64,000 bases of DNA from Alistipes sp. GTDB taxonomy: Bacteria; Bacteroidota; Bacteroidia; Bacteroidales; Rikenellaceae. Both the position numbers and the translations under genes were made by a program. Shown here in pieces: positions 17,010-25,960 of the stretch (positions are counted from its first letter, which is position 1; the number at the start of each line of letters is the position of its first letter). The notes beneath the pieces are model-generated. The model was given only the letters and a program-made list of their open reading frames with translations, was not told the DNA's origin and searched no databases. Where the stretch lies: the NCBI GenBank assembly GCA_017381935.1, contig JAFOBG010000021.1, positions 36,257 to 100,256 of the forward strand, read 5' to 3'.

Positions 17010-19487
17010 TTAAACACCAACCTTTGCACGACGACAAGCCTCAGCCTCTGTCATATTTGTCTGAGGAATATAGCCCGCAATTGGTGCAATTCTCTGATGA
17101 TAAGCATCTACAAACCACTCTAGCTGAGGGAAGAATGCGCTCTCCAACTCATGACAAGGTGTAATCCAATTTCGAGAGCCCAAAACCACAGGTGCTGCAT
17201 CCAAATAGTCAAATGCCATAGTAGTAATATTGGCAGCAAGGTCATTGAGGAACGAACCACGAGCCGTTGCATCACCGGCAATGATAATCTTACCCGTCTT
17301 TTTAACCGACGCAAGCACCTTTTCGTAGTTAAACGGAACAAGCGAGCGAGCATCTATTACCTCTGCACTAATGCCATACTTCTCCTTGAATATATCTGCC
17401 GCCTTAAGTGCTCGGTAGAGTGTTGCGCCGATAGTAAGAATTGTTATATCACTACCCTCTCGCTTAATATCAGGCTCGCCAATTGGAATTTCGTAATACT
17501 CCCTCGGCACGCCGCCCTGATGGAACTGCTCGCCGATGTCGTAAATTCGCTGACTCTCGAAGAATATTACAGGGTCTGTACCCTGCAGAGCCGAGTTCAT
17601 AAGGCCCTTTGCATCGTAAGGAGTTACAGGGAAAACAACCTTTAATCCAGGAATATGGGTGCAGAGTGATGTCCAGTCCTGAGAGTGCTGTGCGCCATAT
17701 TTACTACCAACAGACACACGCACAACCACAGGCATTTTAAGGATATTACCACTCATAGCCTGCCACTTAGGAAGTTGGTTGAATACCTCATCGCCACAAC
17801 AACCCAGAAAGTCGCAATACATAATCTCCGGTATCACTCTTCCTCCACACATTGCATATCCGATAGCAGTACCAATAATTGCTGCCTCGGAGATTGGCGA
17901 ATTGAATAGTCGGTGGTATGGCAGAGCCTCTGTAAGGCCTCTATACACCGCAAATGCACCACCCCAATCACGATTTTCTTCGCCATAGGCAACAAGCGAT
18001 GCATCTTTGTAAAAGCGGTCTATAATAGCCTCAAACAATCCATCTCTAAGACCGAATGTCTTCATCTTTGAGAAAGGTTTACCATCTTTATCAAAGGCAA
18101 AGCGTTCCTTTGTTGCTATCTGTTTAACCCTTGGATTCTCCTCCATAGGATGATTTACATCAGGTGTAGCATCACTCATAGAGTTCACACTGCCATTTGA
18201 GTACATCATCTGACTCAGCAGTTCACTATTCTTCTCCAAATCCATACGAGGAGAGAGTGTATCATCAATAGCAAGCTTGTACATCTCGAAGATAACGCTC
18301 TTCATCTGCTCTACGATTTGGTCTAACTCTGCTTGTGTTGCCACGCCTGCCTCGATAAGTTTTTGGCCAAAACATTTGATACAATCAACCTCCTCCCAAG
18401 CCTTAACCTCCTCAGCAGTACGATAGGTCGATGCATCTGATGGCGAGTGGCCGCTATAACGATAGGTTACAATATCGAGCAGAGCAGGGCCCTTCTTCTC
18501 CTCAAGCAGAGCCTTCTTTCGACGAAAACCGTCAATGACAGCAAGTGGATTATAACCATCAACACGCTCGGCATGCATCGAATCGACATTAAAGCCTGCC
18601 GCAATGCGGGCTGCAAAGTTGTACCCCTCAGTCTCGCCACGAGTCTGACCACCCATAGCATACTGATTATCCATGATACTGAACAAAACCGGCAAACCTC
18701 CCTTCATATCGCCCTGCCAGAGCTTTGTAAATTGGTCCATCGAGGCGAAGGTCATACCCTCCATTACAGGACCACGGCCCAAAGCTCCATCGCCAAGGTT
18801 AGCAACAACAATACCCCTCTTTCGATTAACCTTTTTATATAGTGCAGCACCAACAGCAATACTACCACTACCACCCACAATAGCGTTGTTCGGATAGATG
18901 CCAAATGGAGTAAAGAATGTGTGCATACTGCCTCCAAGGCCCTTATTAAAGCCCGTTACACGAGCAAAAATCTCAGCCATAGCGCCATAGAGCAAAAAGC
19001 AGACTCCCAAATCCTTTGTCGTTCCACCCTTAAAGCCTTTTTTGGCAACCTCAAGTGTAGCACCGCCCCAGAACTGCTCCATAATACTCTTAAGCTCGGC
19101 CTGAGGCAAAATCTCAATTGAGCGTAGGCCCTTTGCCAAAATCTCGCCATGACTACGATGAGAGCCAAAGATAAAATCGTCTGTATCAAGAGCATAAGCC
19201 ATACCCACAGCGGCTGCCTCCTGACCCATAGAGAGGTGAGCAGGTCCAGGGTTGTTATACTCCACACCGTTATAGCCGCCCGTTGTCTTAACCAGATTTA
19301 ACATCGTCTCAAACTCGCGAATGATAAACATATCGCGATATATACGCTTTAAATCCTCATGTGTAAAGTTTTTATCGGCAATCTCCTCTGCAATACTCTT
19401 TTTATACTGATTGACAGGGATAGGGACAAAGGTAATTTGGCCCGACTCTCTCAACTCTACCGGATCTACAAATAATGACTTTGGCAT
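17010..19487 (-). CDS. 2-oxoacid dehydrogenase E1, alpha and beta subunits fused
   Basis: 825 residues. Residues about 45-430 are the E1 alpha part with the thiamine diphosphate motif GDGALGRGP ... N (232-274, ending MDNQYAMGG). From about 475 onward is the E1 beta part (AYGEENRDWGGAF, FNSPISEAAIIGTAIGYAM, VVRVSVGSKYG). It decarboxylates a 2-oxoacid and transfers the acyl group to lipoyl-E2. Fused alpha/beta E1 chains are common in Bacteroidota. Whether the substrate is pyruvate, acetoin or a branched-chain oxoacid cannot be settled by eye. Operon order E2-E3-E1, then the aldolase one base after, argues for pyruvate. Confidence 0.85.
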   Translation of the reverse strand: MPKSLFVDPVELRESGQITFVPIPVNQYKKSIAEEIADKNFTHEDLKRIYRDMFIIREFETMLNLVKTTGGYNGVEYNNPGPAHLSMGQEAAAVGMAYALDTDDFIFGSHRSHGEILAKGLRSIEILPQAELKSIMEQFWGGATLEVAKKGFKGGTTKDLGVCFLLYGAMAEIFARVTGFNKGLGGSMHTFFTPFGIYPNNAIVGGSGSIAVGAALYKKVNRKRGIVVANLGDGALGRGPVMEGMTFASMDQFTKLWQGDMKGGLPVLFSIMDNQYAMGGQTRGETEGYNFAARIAAGFNVDSMHAERVDGYNPLAVIDGFRRKKALLEEKKGPALLDIVTYRYSGHSPSDASTYRTAEEVKAWEEVDCIKCFGQKLIEAGVATQAELDQIVEQMKSVIFEMYKLAIDDTLSPRMDLEKNSELLSQMMYSNGSVNSMSDATPDVNHPMEENPRVKQIATKERFAFDKDGKPFSKMKTFGLRDGLFEAIIDRFYKDASLVAYGEENRDWGGAFAVYRGLTEALPYHRLFNSPISEAAIIGTAIGYAMCGGRVIPEIMYCDFLGCCGDEVFNQLPKWQAMSGNILKMPVVVRVSVGSKYGAQHSQDWTSLCTHIPGLKVVFPVTPYDAKGLMNSALQGTDPVIFFESQRIYDIGEQFHQGGVPREYYEIPIGEPDIKREGSDITILTIGATLYRALKAADIFKEKYGISAEVIDARSLVPFNYEKVLASVKKTGKIIIAGDATARGSFLNDLAANITTMAFDYLDAAPVVLGSRNWITPCHELESAFFPQLEWFVDAYHQRIAPIAGYIPQTNMTEAEACRRAKVGV

Positions 19488-19528
19488 AATGTTTAGGTTT
19501 TTATTTAGGTTTGAAGGTTAGCTATTTA

Positions 19529-20890
19529 CTACTTTATTGCGAAGGCAGTCTCCTTGAAGATTTCAGAGACTGTAGGATGCGGAAAGACAATCTCCTCAAG
19601 TTCTTTGAGTGTCAGCTCTGACTCAATTGCCATACATGCACCGTAAATCATCTCGCTCGATGGATTTCCGAGCATGTGTACGCCCAACACCTGGCCATGT
19701 TTCTGGCCCACAAGAACTTTACAAACTCCATTACCGCCCTCATTCTCAGCTACAAAGCGACCTGCATAGGCCATTGGAAGTGTTGCCACTTTATAGTCAA
19801 CGCCCTTAGCCTGAGCAGTCTCTTCAGTAAGACCGACTCCGCTAATCTCAGGGTTTGTATAGACCACACCTGGGATAGCATCATAACGCATTGTATCCTC
19901 TCGGCCTGTGAGGTTATTTACCACAACCTCACCCTCTCGGCTGGCTGTATGGGCGAGCAACGAGAATCCCGTAACATCGCCTGCAGCAAAGACTCCCGGA
20001 ACATTTGTACGCATCTTGTTATCGACCTTTATTCCGCCTCGTTCTATCTCTACGCCCAAGCTCTCCAAGCCAAAGCCCGACACTACGGCACGACGACCTA
20101 CACTTACCAAAATTTTATCTCCGGAAACTGTATGTTCCGCACCATCCTTATCGACGTATGTTACCACATTTCCATCAATTTTGGTAACCTTGCAAGAGAG
20201 GTTAAACTCAACACCTTTCTTTGCATAAACACCTCGGAGCATTGCACTCAGTTCCTTATCCAAACCACCCAAAATCTCAGGCAACATCTCGACAACGGTT
20301 ACCTGCGTTCCGAGGGTGTTATAGAAGCTGGCAAACTCCATACCTATTACGCCACCGCCTATAATAACCAAGCTCTTTGGTTGCTCCTTGAGAGCTAAAA
20401 TCTCACGATTGGTCATAACAATATCGCCTGCCTCTTTAAGTCCGGGGATAGGAGGAACAAATGCCTCAGAACCGGTACAAATCAACAGGTTAGCTGCAAA
20501 GAATACCTCATCGTTACAAACTATCTTAATACCCTCAGCCGTGCGACCATCAATTACGGCATTACCCTTGACAACCTGCACTCCGTTATTTCGCATCTTA
20601 ACTCCAACGCCTCCGACAAGTCTGCGAACAACTCTATTTTTTCTATCTACAATCTTCGCAAAATCAAACGTAGCATCTTTGGCAAATACTCCGTATTTAT
20701 CTCCATGTACTGCTGTATCATAAACCTTTGCACTATAGAGCAGCGTTTTGGTTGGAATACAGCCCTCATTAAGGCAAACTCCACCCAACTCTCTCTTCTC
20801 AAACAGAACAACCTTAAGTCCTTTGCTGCCGGCTCTTTCAGCCGCTACATATCCTGCGGGACCTCCGCCAATAATTGCTAAATCTATCAT
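19529..20890 (-). CDS. lpdA: Dihydrolipoyl dehydrogenase (E3)
   Basis: 453 residues, the normal length for this flavoprotein disulfide reductase. IGGGPAGYVAAERAG is the FAD-binding motif, GGVCLNEGCIPTK carries the redox disulfide Cys39-Cys44, VIGGGVIGMEFAS is the NAD-binding motif, and HPTVSEIF at the C-terminus supplies the active-site His438. It reoxidises dihydrolipoyl-E2 with NAD. It lies between E2 and E1 in the operon, with gaps of 12 and 41 bases. Confidence 0.95.
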   Translation of the reverse strand: MIDLAIIGGGPAGYVAAERAGSKGLKVVLFEKRELGGVCLNEGCIPTKTLLYSAKVYDTAVHGDKYGVFAKDATFDFAKIVDRKNRVVRRLVGGVGVKMRNNGVQVVKGNAVIDGRTAEGIKIVCNDEVFFAANLLICTGSEAFVPPIPGLKEAGDIVMTNREILALKEQPKSLVIIGGGVIGMEFASFYNTLGTQVTVVEMLPEILGGLDKELSAMLRGVYAKKGVEFNLSCKVTKIDGNVVTYVDKDGAEHTVSGDKILVSVGRRAVVSGFGLESLGVEIERGGIKVDNKMRTNVPGVFAAGDVTGFSLLAHTASREGEVVVNNLTGREDTMRYDAIPGVVYTNPEISGVGLTEETAQAKGVDYKVATLPMAYAGRFVAENEGGNGVCKVLVGQKHGQVLGVHMLGNPSSEMIYGACMAIESELTLKELEEIVFPHPTVSEIFKETAFAIK

Positions 20891-20902
20891 TGTCGTATTT
20901 TT

Positions 20903-22231
20903 TTAAAATTCTATACTTAAATTCTCTATTTCAATAGCTATCTGCTTTAAAAATCTTGTCGCCTCGCCACCGTCGAGCGCTCGATGGTCATAAGTAAGAC
21001 TCAAACCGATATGCGGCACAAAGGCATAAACCCCTCCTCCAATATCCTTTGGACGAGGAACAATCGTATTGACACCCAAAATTGCACTCTGCGGCAGATT
21101 GATAACCGGAGTAAACAACTCAACCCCATAATTACCCAAATTGGAGACAGTAAACGAAGCCGCCTCACTTGACAACAAATCGGGGTCTATCGAGCCTCTC
21201 TTACAAGCTGTAGCAACCTCTTTCAGTCGAACCGCCAGCTCTACAATCGAAAGGCTGTCTGCACCTCTTACCGCAGGAACCATAAGTCCACGCTCAGTAT
21301 CGACTGCCAGGCCCAAATGCACTCTGTTAAATAGGCGCATAGAGTCGCCGAGGAAGTGCGAGTTGACATTCGGAAACTGCTGCAGAGCCTTTATAACGGC
21401 AAAACAGACAAGGTCATTAAGTGTAATATTCACTGCCAAACGACCCTCTTCTGCTGCTCTCTTGGCCGCTTTTCGCAACTCCATTATACGACGAGCATCG
21501 GCGCTGAGATGGTGTGTAAGCTGTGCCGAATTTTGCAGTGAGGAGTGCATCGCCTTTGCAATAATCTTACGCATATTTGTAATAGGCTTAACTTGGCTAT
21601 CAGCCTCAGAGATAACGCTCTGTCTATCAACCATATCTGCACCCTTCACTCTGCCTGCAAGACCTGAGCCAAACTGCGGAGCAGACGCCCCCGTCTCTCG
21701 AGCTACCGCCTTGGCCAGCGGTGTCATCTTTGCAGCCCCATCAATCACTGCCAGAACATCACATTCAATAACTCGTCCATTAGGACCCGTACCGGCTATA
21801 TTGGCAACATTTACCCCGTTCTTTTCAGCAAGAAGTTTTGCCCTTGGAGAGACGCCGACACCAGACACCGCAACAGTCGTAACAGTCTGAGCTACGGTTT
21901 CTTCTCCAATTTCAGGCTGACTATCTGCAACACTCTGTTCGACAACAGCCGCTACGCCTTGGCCATTTGGACGGAAAGGCTCTACACCCTCGCCTTCCTC
22001 GCCAATAACCATCACATTTGTCAGCACAGCAACCTCATCGCCCTCCTCAAAAAACACTTCAAGAACCGTACCCTCAAACTTAGACTCCTCCTCAAAAGAG
22101 GCCTTGTCTGTCTCATAGGCAAACAACAGTTCTCCAACAGCTACCTTGTCGCCTTTTCTCTTTTTTAATTCCGTCAGGATACAGCTCTCTACAGATTGAC
22201 CCTGCTTAGGCATTATTACAACCTCTGCCAT
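20903..22231 (-). CDS. 2-oxoacid dehydrogenase E2 (dihydrolipoamide acyltransferase)
   Basis: 442 residues from the ATG at 22231; an upstream in-frame extension to 22288 adds a basic stretch not seen in E2 proteins, so I reject it. One lipoyl domain (1-80) holds Lys43 in ETDKASFE. A peripheral subunit-binding domain (SPRAKLLAEK ... GPNGRVIE) lies at about 127-157. The catalytic core ends in DHRALDG (His416, Asp420), the acyltransferase motif. Valine/alanine/glutamate-rich linkers join the domains. It is first in the operon; a perfect -7 box TATCTTTG lies at 22305-22312. Confidence 0.9.
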   Translation of the reverse strand: MAEVVIMPKQGQSVESCILTELKKRKGDKVAVGELLFAYETDKASFEEESKFEGTVLEVFFEEGDEVAVLTNVMVIGEEGEGVEPFRPNGQGVAAVVEQSVADSQPEIGEETVAQTVTTVAVSGVGVSPRAKLLAEKNGVNVANIAGTGPNGRVIECDVLAVIDGAAKMTPLAKAVARETGASAPQFGSGLAGRVKGADMVDRQSVISEADSQVKPITNMRKIIAKAMHSSLQNSAQLTHHLSADARRIMELRKAAKRAAEEGRLAVNITLNDLVCFAVIKALQQFPNVNSHFLGDSMRLFNRVHLGLAVDTERGLMVPAVRGADSLSIVELAVRLKEVATACKRGSIDPDLLSSEAASFTVSNLGNYGVELFTPVINLPQSAILGVNTIVPRPKDIGGGVYAFVPHIGLSLTYDHRALDGGEATRFLKQIAIEIENLSIEF

Positions 22232-22304
22232 AATTATATTTTTAGTTAATTTACTCCTCTTTAAGTTTCTTGCACAACATTTTCCCAAAGTTGCATAATC
22301 TTTA

Positions 22305-22312
22305 CAAAGATA
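22305..22312 (-). promoter_or_regulatory. -7 box of the E2-E3-E1-aldolase-lplA operon
   Basis: TATCTTTG on the minus strand, an exact TAnnTTTG match. The -33 position reads TGTG rather than TTTG, so the promoter is only partly consensual. The leader to the E2 ATG is about 70 bases. Confidence 0.45.
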
Positions 22313-22496
22313 TGAAAATATTATTGATTTTTCACATCAGCAACCCTTTTTTACAGAATTTATTTTATTCCACTCGAAATATAGTCGAAAATAATCACTA
22401 AAAGCCTAATTTATAGACCACTTAAGCGCTATCTATAACTCTTTTATTTATCAATTTTACAGCCATTTTGCCCATAATTTTACACCCCCAAATTTA

Positions 22497-22528
22497 TTTG
22501 GAAGTTCCATATTTTTTTATTACTTTTG
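22497..22528 (+). promoter_or_regulatory. susC operon promoter
   Basis: TTTG (22497-22500), 20-base spacer, TACTTTTG (22521-22528). The leader is about 65 bases to the ATG at 22597. The intergenic stretch 22232-22596 otherwise holds the divergent E2 promoter and AT-rich sequence in which I see no gene. Confidence 0.7.
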
Positions 22529-22596
22529 TCTTTTAATTAAAGACAATAAGATAATCAATTAATAATTATTAACCTTAACCTTAAAAAACTACCTAC

Positions 22597-25500
22597 ATGA
22601 GTGATTCTACATTGAAAAGTTGCTCCTTACAGCAACACACTCTGAGGAGTAAAGTACGCATCTGTTTACTCACAATAGCGCTTTTGCTATTTAGCGGCAC
22701 AGATATCTATGCGGAGAGTCATATTGTCCATGGTACACTCCAAGGGCAGACCGGCAATGAGGCTCCTACTCCTTTAATTGGTGCTACTGTCTCAATTAAA
22801 AACTCGACAGTAGGAACTACTACCGACATCAACGGTAACTACTCTATCAAGGTCAACTCCGCTGACGATGTGCTCATTTTTGAGTTTATTGGTTACAAGA
22901 GTGAGGAGGTAGTTGTCGGCAGTCGTACAATGATTAATGCTATTCTCAAAGACGAGATGCAGAAGATTAGCGAGGTTGTGGTTACTGCCCTCGGTATTGC
23001 ACGTGAAGAGAAGAGTCTGGGTTATGCCGTCTCTAAACTCGGAAACGAGGACTTTACAGTTGCCGAGACAAGTAACTGGCTGAGTGGTCTTAATGGAAAG
23101 GTTGCCGGCCTTAACATGGACACCTCTGCAGCAGGCCCTGCAGGTTCTATGCGTGTAACGCTTCGTGGTGAGGGCTCTTTATCACACGACAAAAACACCG
23201 CCCTATTCGTAGTAGATGGTGTACCTATCAACTCCGACATGGATGCGAACTCAAGCGGTTCATCTTATCAGGACAACGACGCCCCTATCGACTACGGTAA
23301 TGGTGCGGGCGACTTGAACCCTGACGATATTGAGTCTGTATCTGTCCTCAAAGGCCCATCTGCAACAGCTCTATATGGCTCACGTGCTGCAAATGGTGCT
23401 ATTATCATCACTACCAAATCTGGCAAGAAGGGTAAGGGTCTTGGCATTCAGTACAGCACGAATGTCGTTTTGGACCAGCCTGGTTTCTGGCCTGATTTCC
23501 AATATGAGTATGGCGCAGGAAACTGGGGCTACTCAGGTATTGAGCGTGATGAGACCGGTCTGCACCCTGCTGAGTACTCTTTCTGGACTGTAACAGCAAA
23601 TAAGACCGATACTGGTAAGAAGGTTAGCCGTTACCACTCTCGTTTCTCGTTTGGCGAGAAGGTTCAGGGTCAGATGCGTTATATGTACGAGTCTCGTGAT
23701 TGGGAGACTGATACATACACCCGCCGCCCTTACAAGGTAGAGGACAACTACAAAGACTTCTTCCAGACAGGTGCCACATGGACCAACTCTTTGGCTATTG
23801 ACGCCGGCGACGGCAAGGGTCAGAGTTTACGTGTCTCTATCAAGGATGTTCGCAACCGTTGGATTGTTCCAAATACAGGTTATAACACCCAGAGTATCGG
23901 TATCTCTATGGCAAGTAAGAAGAATAGATATATCAATGCTCAGGCGAAGATTAACTACTACCGTAAGAACTCGGATAACCTCCCTATCTCCGGTTATAGC
24001 GACGCTTCACCTCTTAAGTCTCTGATGTGGTTACCTGTTTCGGTTACCGATAGAGGTGTCTATGAGGAGTATCTTCACGATAGAACCAATACATACTGGG
24101 AGCAGAGTGAGGGTACACTTATCAACAACCAGAGCGACAACCCTTACTGGATGAGCTACGAGCACCTTAACACACAGCAGCGAGACCGTCTCTATGGAAA
24201 TGTAAGCGTTACTGCAAACCTCTTTCGCAACGAGCTTACACTCACCCTGCGTACCGGTTTGGATTTGAACAACGACTTCCGTACCCAGAGAAAGCCGTTC
24301 TGGTCTCGTTCATATCTGCAGGGTATGTACAGAGAGCAGACTGCTCGTAAGATAGAGGTTAACAACGACTTTTTGCTCGCTTACAAGAAGGAGTTGGCAA
24401 ACGGAATCTCTCTCAACGCCTCATTTGGTGGAAATAACATGATTTATAGATATTACAACATCAACCTTAAGGCAAATATGCTGGATGCGAAGAATGTCTA
24501 TATGATAAACAATGTTAAGGGAGGTTTGGCAACATCTGCCATTCGCCGTTATAAGAGCATCAACTCTTTCTACGGTTTTATATCATTTGGCTATCGTGAT
24601 ATGTTCTATATCGACATTACAGGCCGAAATGACTGGTCTTCAACCCTTGCAAAGGGCAACAACTCATACTTCTACCCATCTGTAAGTGCGAGTGTGCTGC
24701 TAAGCGAGATTTTCAACCTGCGTCGTAACACATCATGGATTACACTGCTTAAATTGCGTGGTTCATGGGCAAATGTTGGTAATGACACAGACCCTTATCA
24801 GCTTATTGACGCCTATACAGCAAGTAGCGACTTCTCAAGCGCATACGCCCTTACAGCCTCACTGAAAAATCCTAACCTCCGTCCTGAAAATGTAAGAAGC
24901 TGGGAGGTCGGTTTGGAGGCTAAGCTCTTTAAGGGCATCTGGAGTTTCGATGTAGCTTACTACGACTCAAGCACAACAGACCAGATTATCTCTGTTCCTA
25001 CAGACTGGATTACAGGCGCATCAAGCACTATGATTAACGCCGGAGAGGTACGCAACTACGGTATCGAGGTCTCTACAAACATCCGCCCTATCAATACTAA
25101 AACTTGGAAGTTCAATATTGCTCTTAACTGGTCTAAGAACTGGAACTACCTTGAATCTTTGGCTGACGGAGTTGATGTTTGGCAGCTTAACAAAAATACA
25201 GTCGGTAGCCGAGTACTTATCTATGCTTACCCAGGACAACGCTTAGGTCAGATTTACGGTACAGGCTTCCAGCGTGCTCCACAAGGTGCTTTCTACTATG
25301 ACCAGTCCGGTCAGAGAGTGGATTGCTCAAATCAGGTTATTGTAGATAAGGCAACCGGTAACCCATTGCTTAGCGAGGAGTTGACATACGTAGGCAACAT
25401 GTATCCAAAATGGAGAGCAGGTGCTAACTTCAACCTCCGTTGGAAGAACTTTGCCCTTGCAATGTCATTTACCGCAGCTTATGGAGGTAGAGCATACTCT

Positions 25501-25947
25501 ATGACAAACGCTATCTTCTCTTACATGGGTAAGACTACCAACTCGCTTGAGGGCCGATATGATGGTTTGATTCACGACGGAGTAAATGCAAACAGCGACG
25601 GCACATTTACAAAGAATACAACTGTTACAACCAACATCGTTGACTATTGGTCATCATGCATCTGGCACCGTAACAATGTAGAGTCCAACACATTTGATAC
25701 TTCATTCTTGAAGATGAAGGAACTACGTCTGCAATATAGCCTGCCTAAAAAGGTTTGCCAACGTACTAAGGCTCTGCAGGGCATGTCAGTAGCCTTCTTT
25801 ATGACAAATGTATTCTGCATCACAAAGTGGCCTCAGTTCGATCCTGAGGTAGCATCAATCTCAGGCGGCTCACTCTATGGTGGTGTCGAGACAGGTAGCT
25901 TCCCTATGACTCGTACTTATGGTTTCAATGTTAAGTTCAACTTCTAA
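22597..25947 (+). CDS. SusC/RagA-family TonB-dependent outer-membrane receptor
   Basis: 1116 residues. The signal peptide runs to about 39. A carboxypeptidase-regulatory-like beta domain (42-125) with PLIGATVSIKNSTVGTTTD precedes the TonB-interacting segment EVVVTALG (about 126-133). The plug domain contains FVVDGVPI and ATALYGSRAANGAIIITTK, and the C-terminal 22-strand barrel ends in YGFNVKFNF with the terminal Phe. With the SusD partner 13 bases downstream it forms a lidded importer for large nutrients. No sigma/anti-sigma pair or hybrid two-component sensor lies nearby. The ligand is unknown; the phosphoesterase in the same operon hints at a phosphorylated substrate. Confidence 0.93.
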   Translation: MSDSTLKSCSLQQHTLRSKVRICLLTIALLLFSGTDIYAESHIVHGTLQGQTGNEAPTPLIGATVSIKNSTVGTTTDINGNYSIKVNSADDVLIFEFIGYKSEEVVVGSRTMINAILKDEMQKISEVVVTALGIAREEKSLGYAVSKLGNEDFTVAETSNWLSGLNGKVAGLNMDTSAAGPAGSMRVTLRGEGSLSHDKNTALFVVDGVPINSDMDANSSGSSYQDNDAPIDYGNGAGDLNPDDIESVSVLKGPSATALYGSRAANGAIIITTKSGKKGKGLGIQYSTNVVLDQPGFWPDFQYEYGAGNWGYSGIERDETGLHPAEYSFWTVTANKTDTGKKVSRYHSRFSFGEKVQGQMRYMYESRDWETDTYTRRPYKVEDNYKDFFQTGATWTNSLAIDAGDGKGQSLRVSIKDVRNRWIVPNTGYNTQSIGISMASKKNRYINAQAKINYYRKNSDNLPISGYSDASPLKSLMWLPVSVTDRGVYEEYLHDRTNTYWEQSEGTLINNQSDNPYWMSYEHLNTQQRDRLYGNVSVTANLFRNELTLTLRTGLDLNNDFRTQRKPFWSRSYLQGMYREQTARKIEVNNDFLLAYKKELANGISLNASFGGNNMIYRYYNINLKANMLDAKNVYMINNVKGGLATSAIRRYKSINSFYGFISFGYRDMFYIDITGRNDWSSTLAKGNNSYFYPSVSASVLLSEIFNLRRNTSWITLLKLRGSWANVGNDTDPYQLIDAYTASSDFSSAYALTASLKNPNLRPENVRSWEVGLEAKLFKGIWSFDVAYYDSSTTDQIISVPTDWITGASSTMINAGEVRNYGIEVSTNIRPINTKTWKFNIALNWSKNWNYLESLADGVDVWQLNKNTVGSRVLIYAYPGQRLGQIYGTGFQRAPQGAFYYDQSGQRVDCSNQVIVDKATGNPLLSEELTYVGNMYPKWRAGANFNLRWKNFALAMSFTAAYGGRAYSMTNAIFSYMGKTTNSLEGRYDGLIHDGVNANSDGTFTKNTTVTTNIVDYWSSCIWHRNNVESNTFDTSFLKMKELRLQYSLPKKVCQRTKALQGMSVAFFMTNVFCITKWPQFDPEVASISGGSLYGGVETGSFPMTRTYGFNVKFNF

Positions 25948-25960
25948 ACAAGCATAAATT

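Noticed and set aside
19676-20398. 240-codon plus-strand frame opposite lpdA
   Set aside because: It is antisense to a well-supported lpdA gene, has no recognisable domain, and its composition follows the complementary codons.
21141-21890. 249-codon plus-strand frame opposite the E2 gene
   Set aside because: Antisense shadow of the E2 coding strand; no domain and no promoter.
22232-22288. N-terminal extension of the E2 protein
   Set aside because: The added residues are basic and unlike E2 N-termini; the ATG at 22231 starts the lipoyl domain directly.
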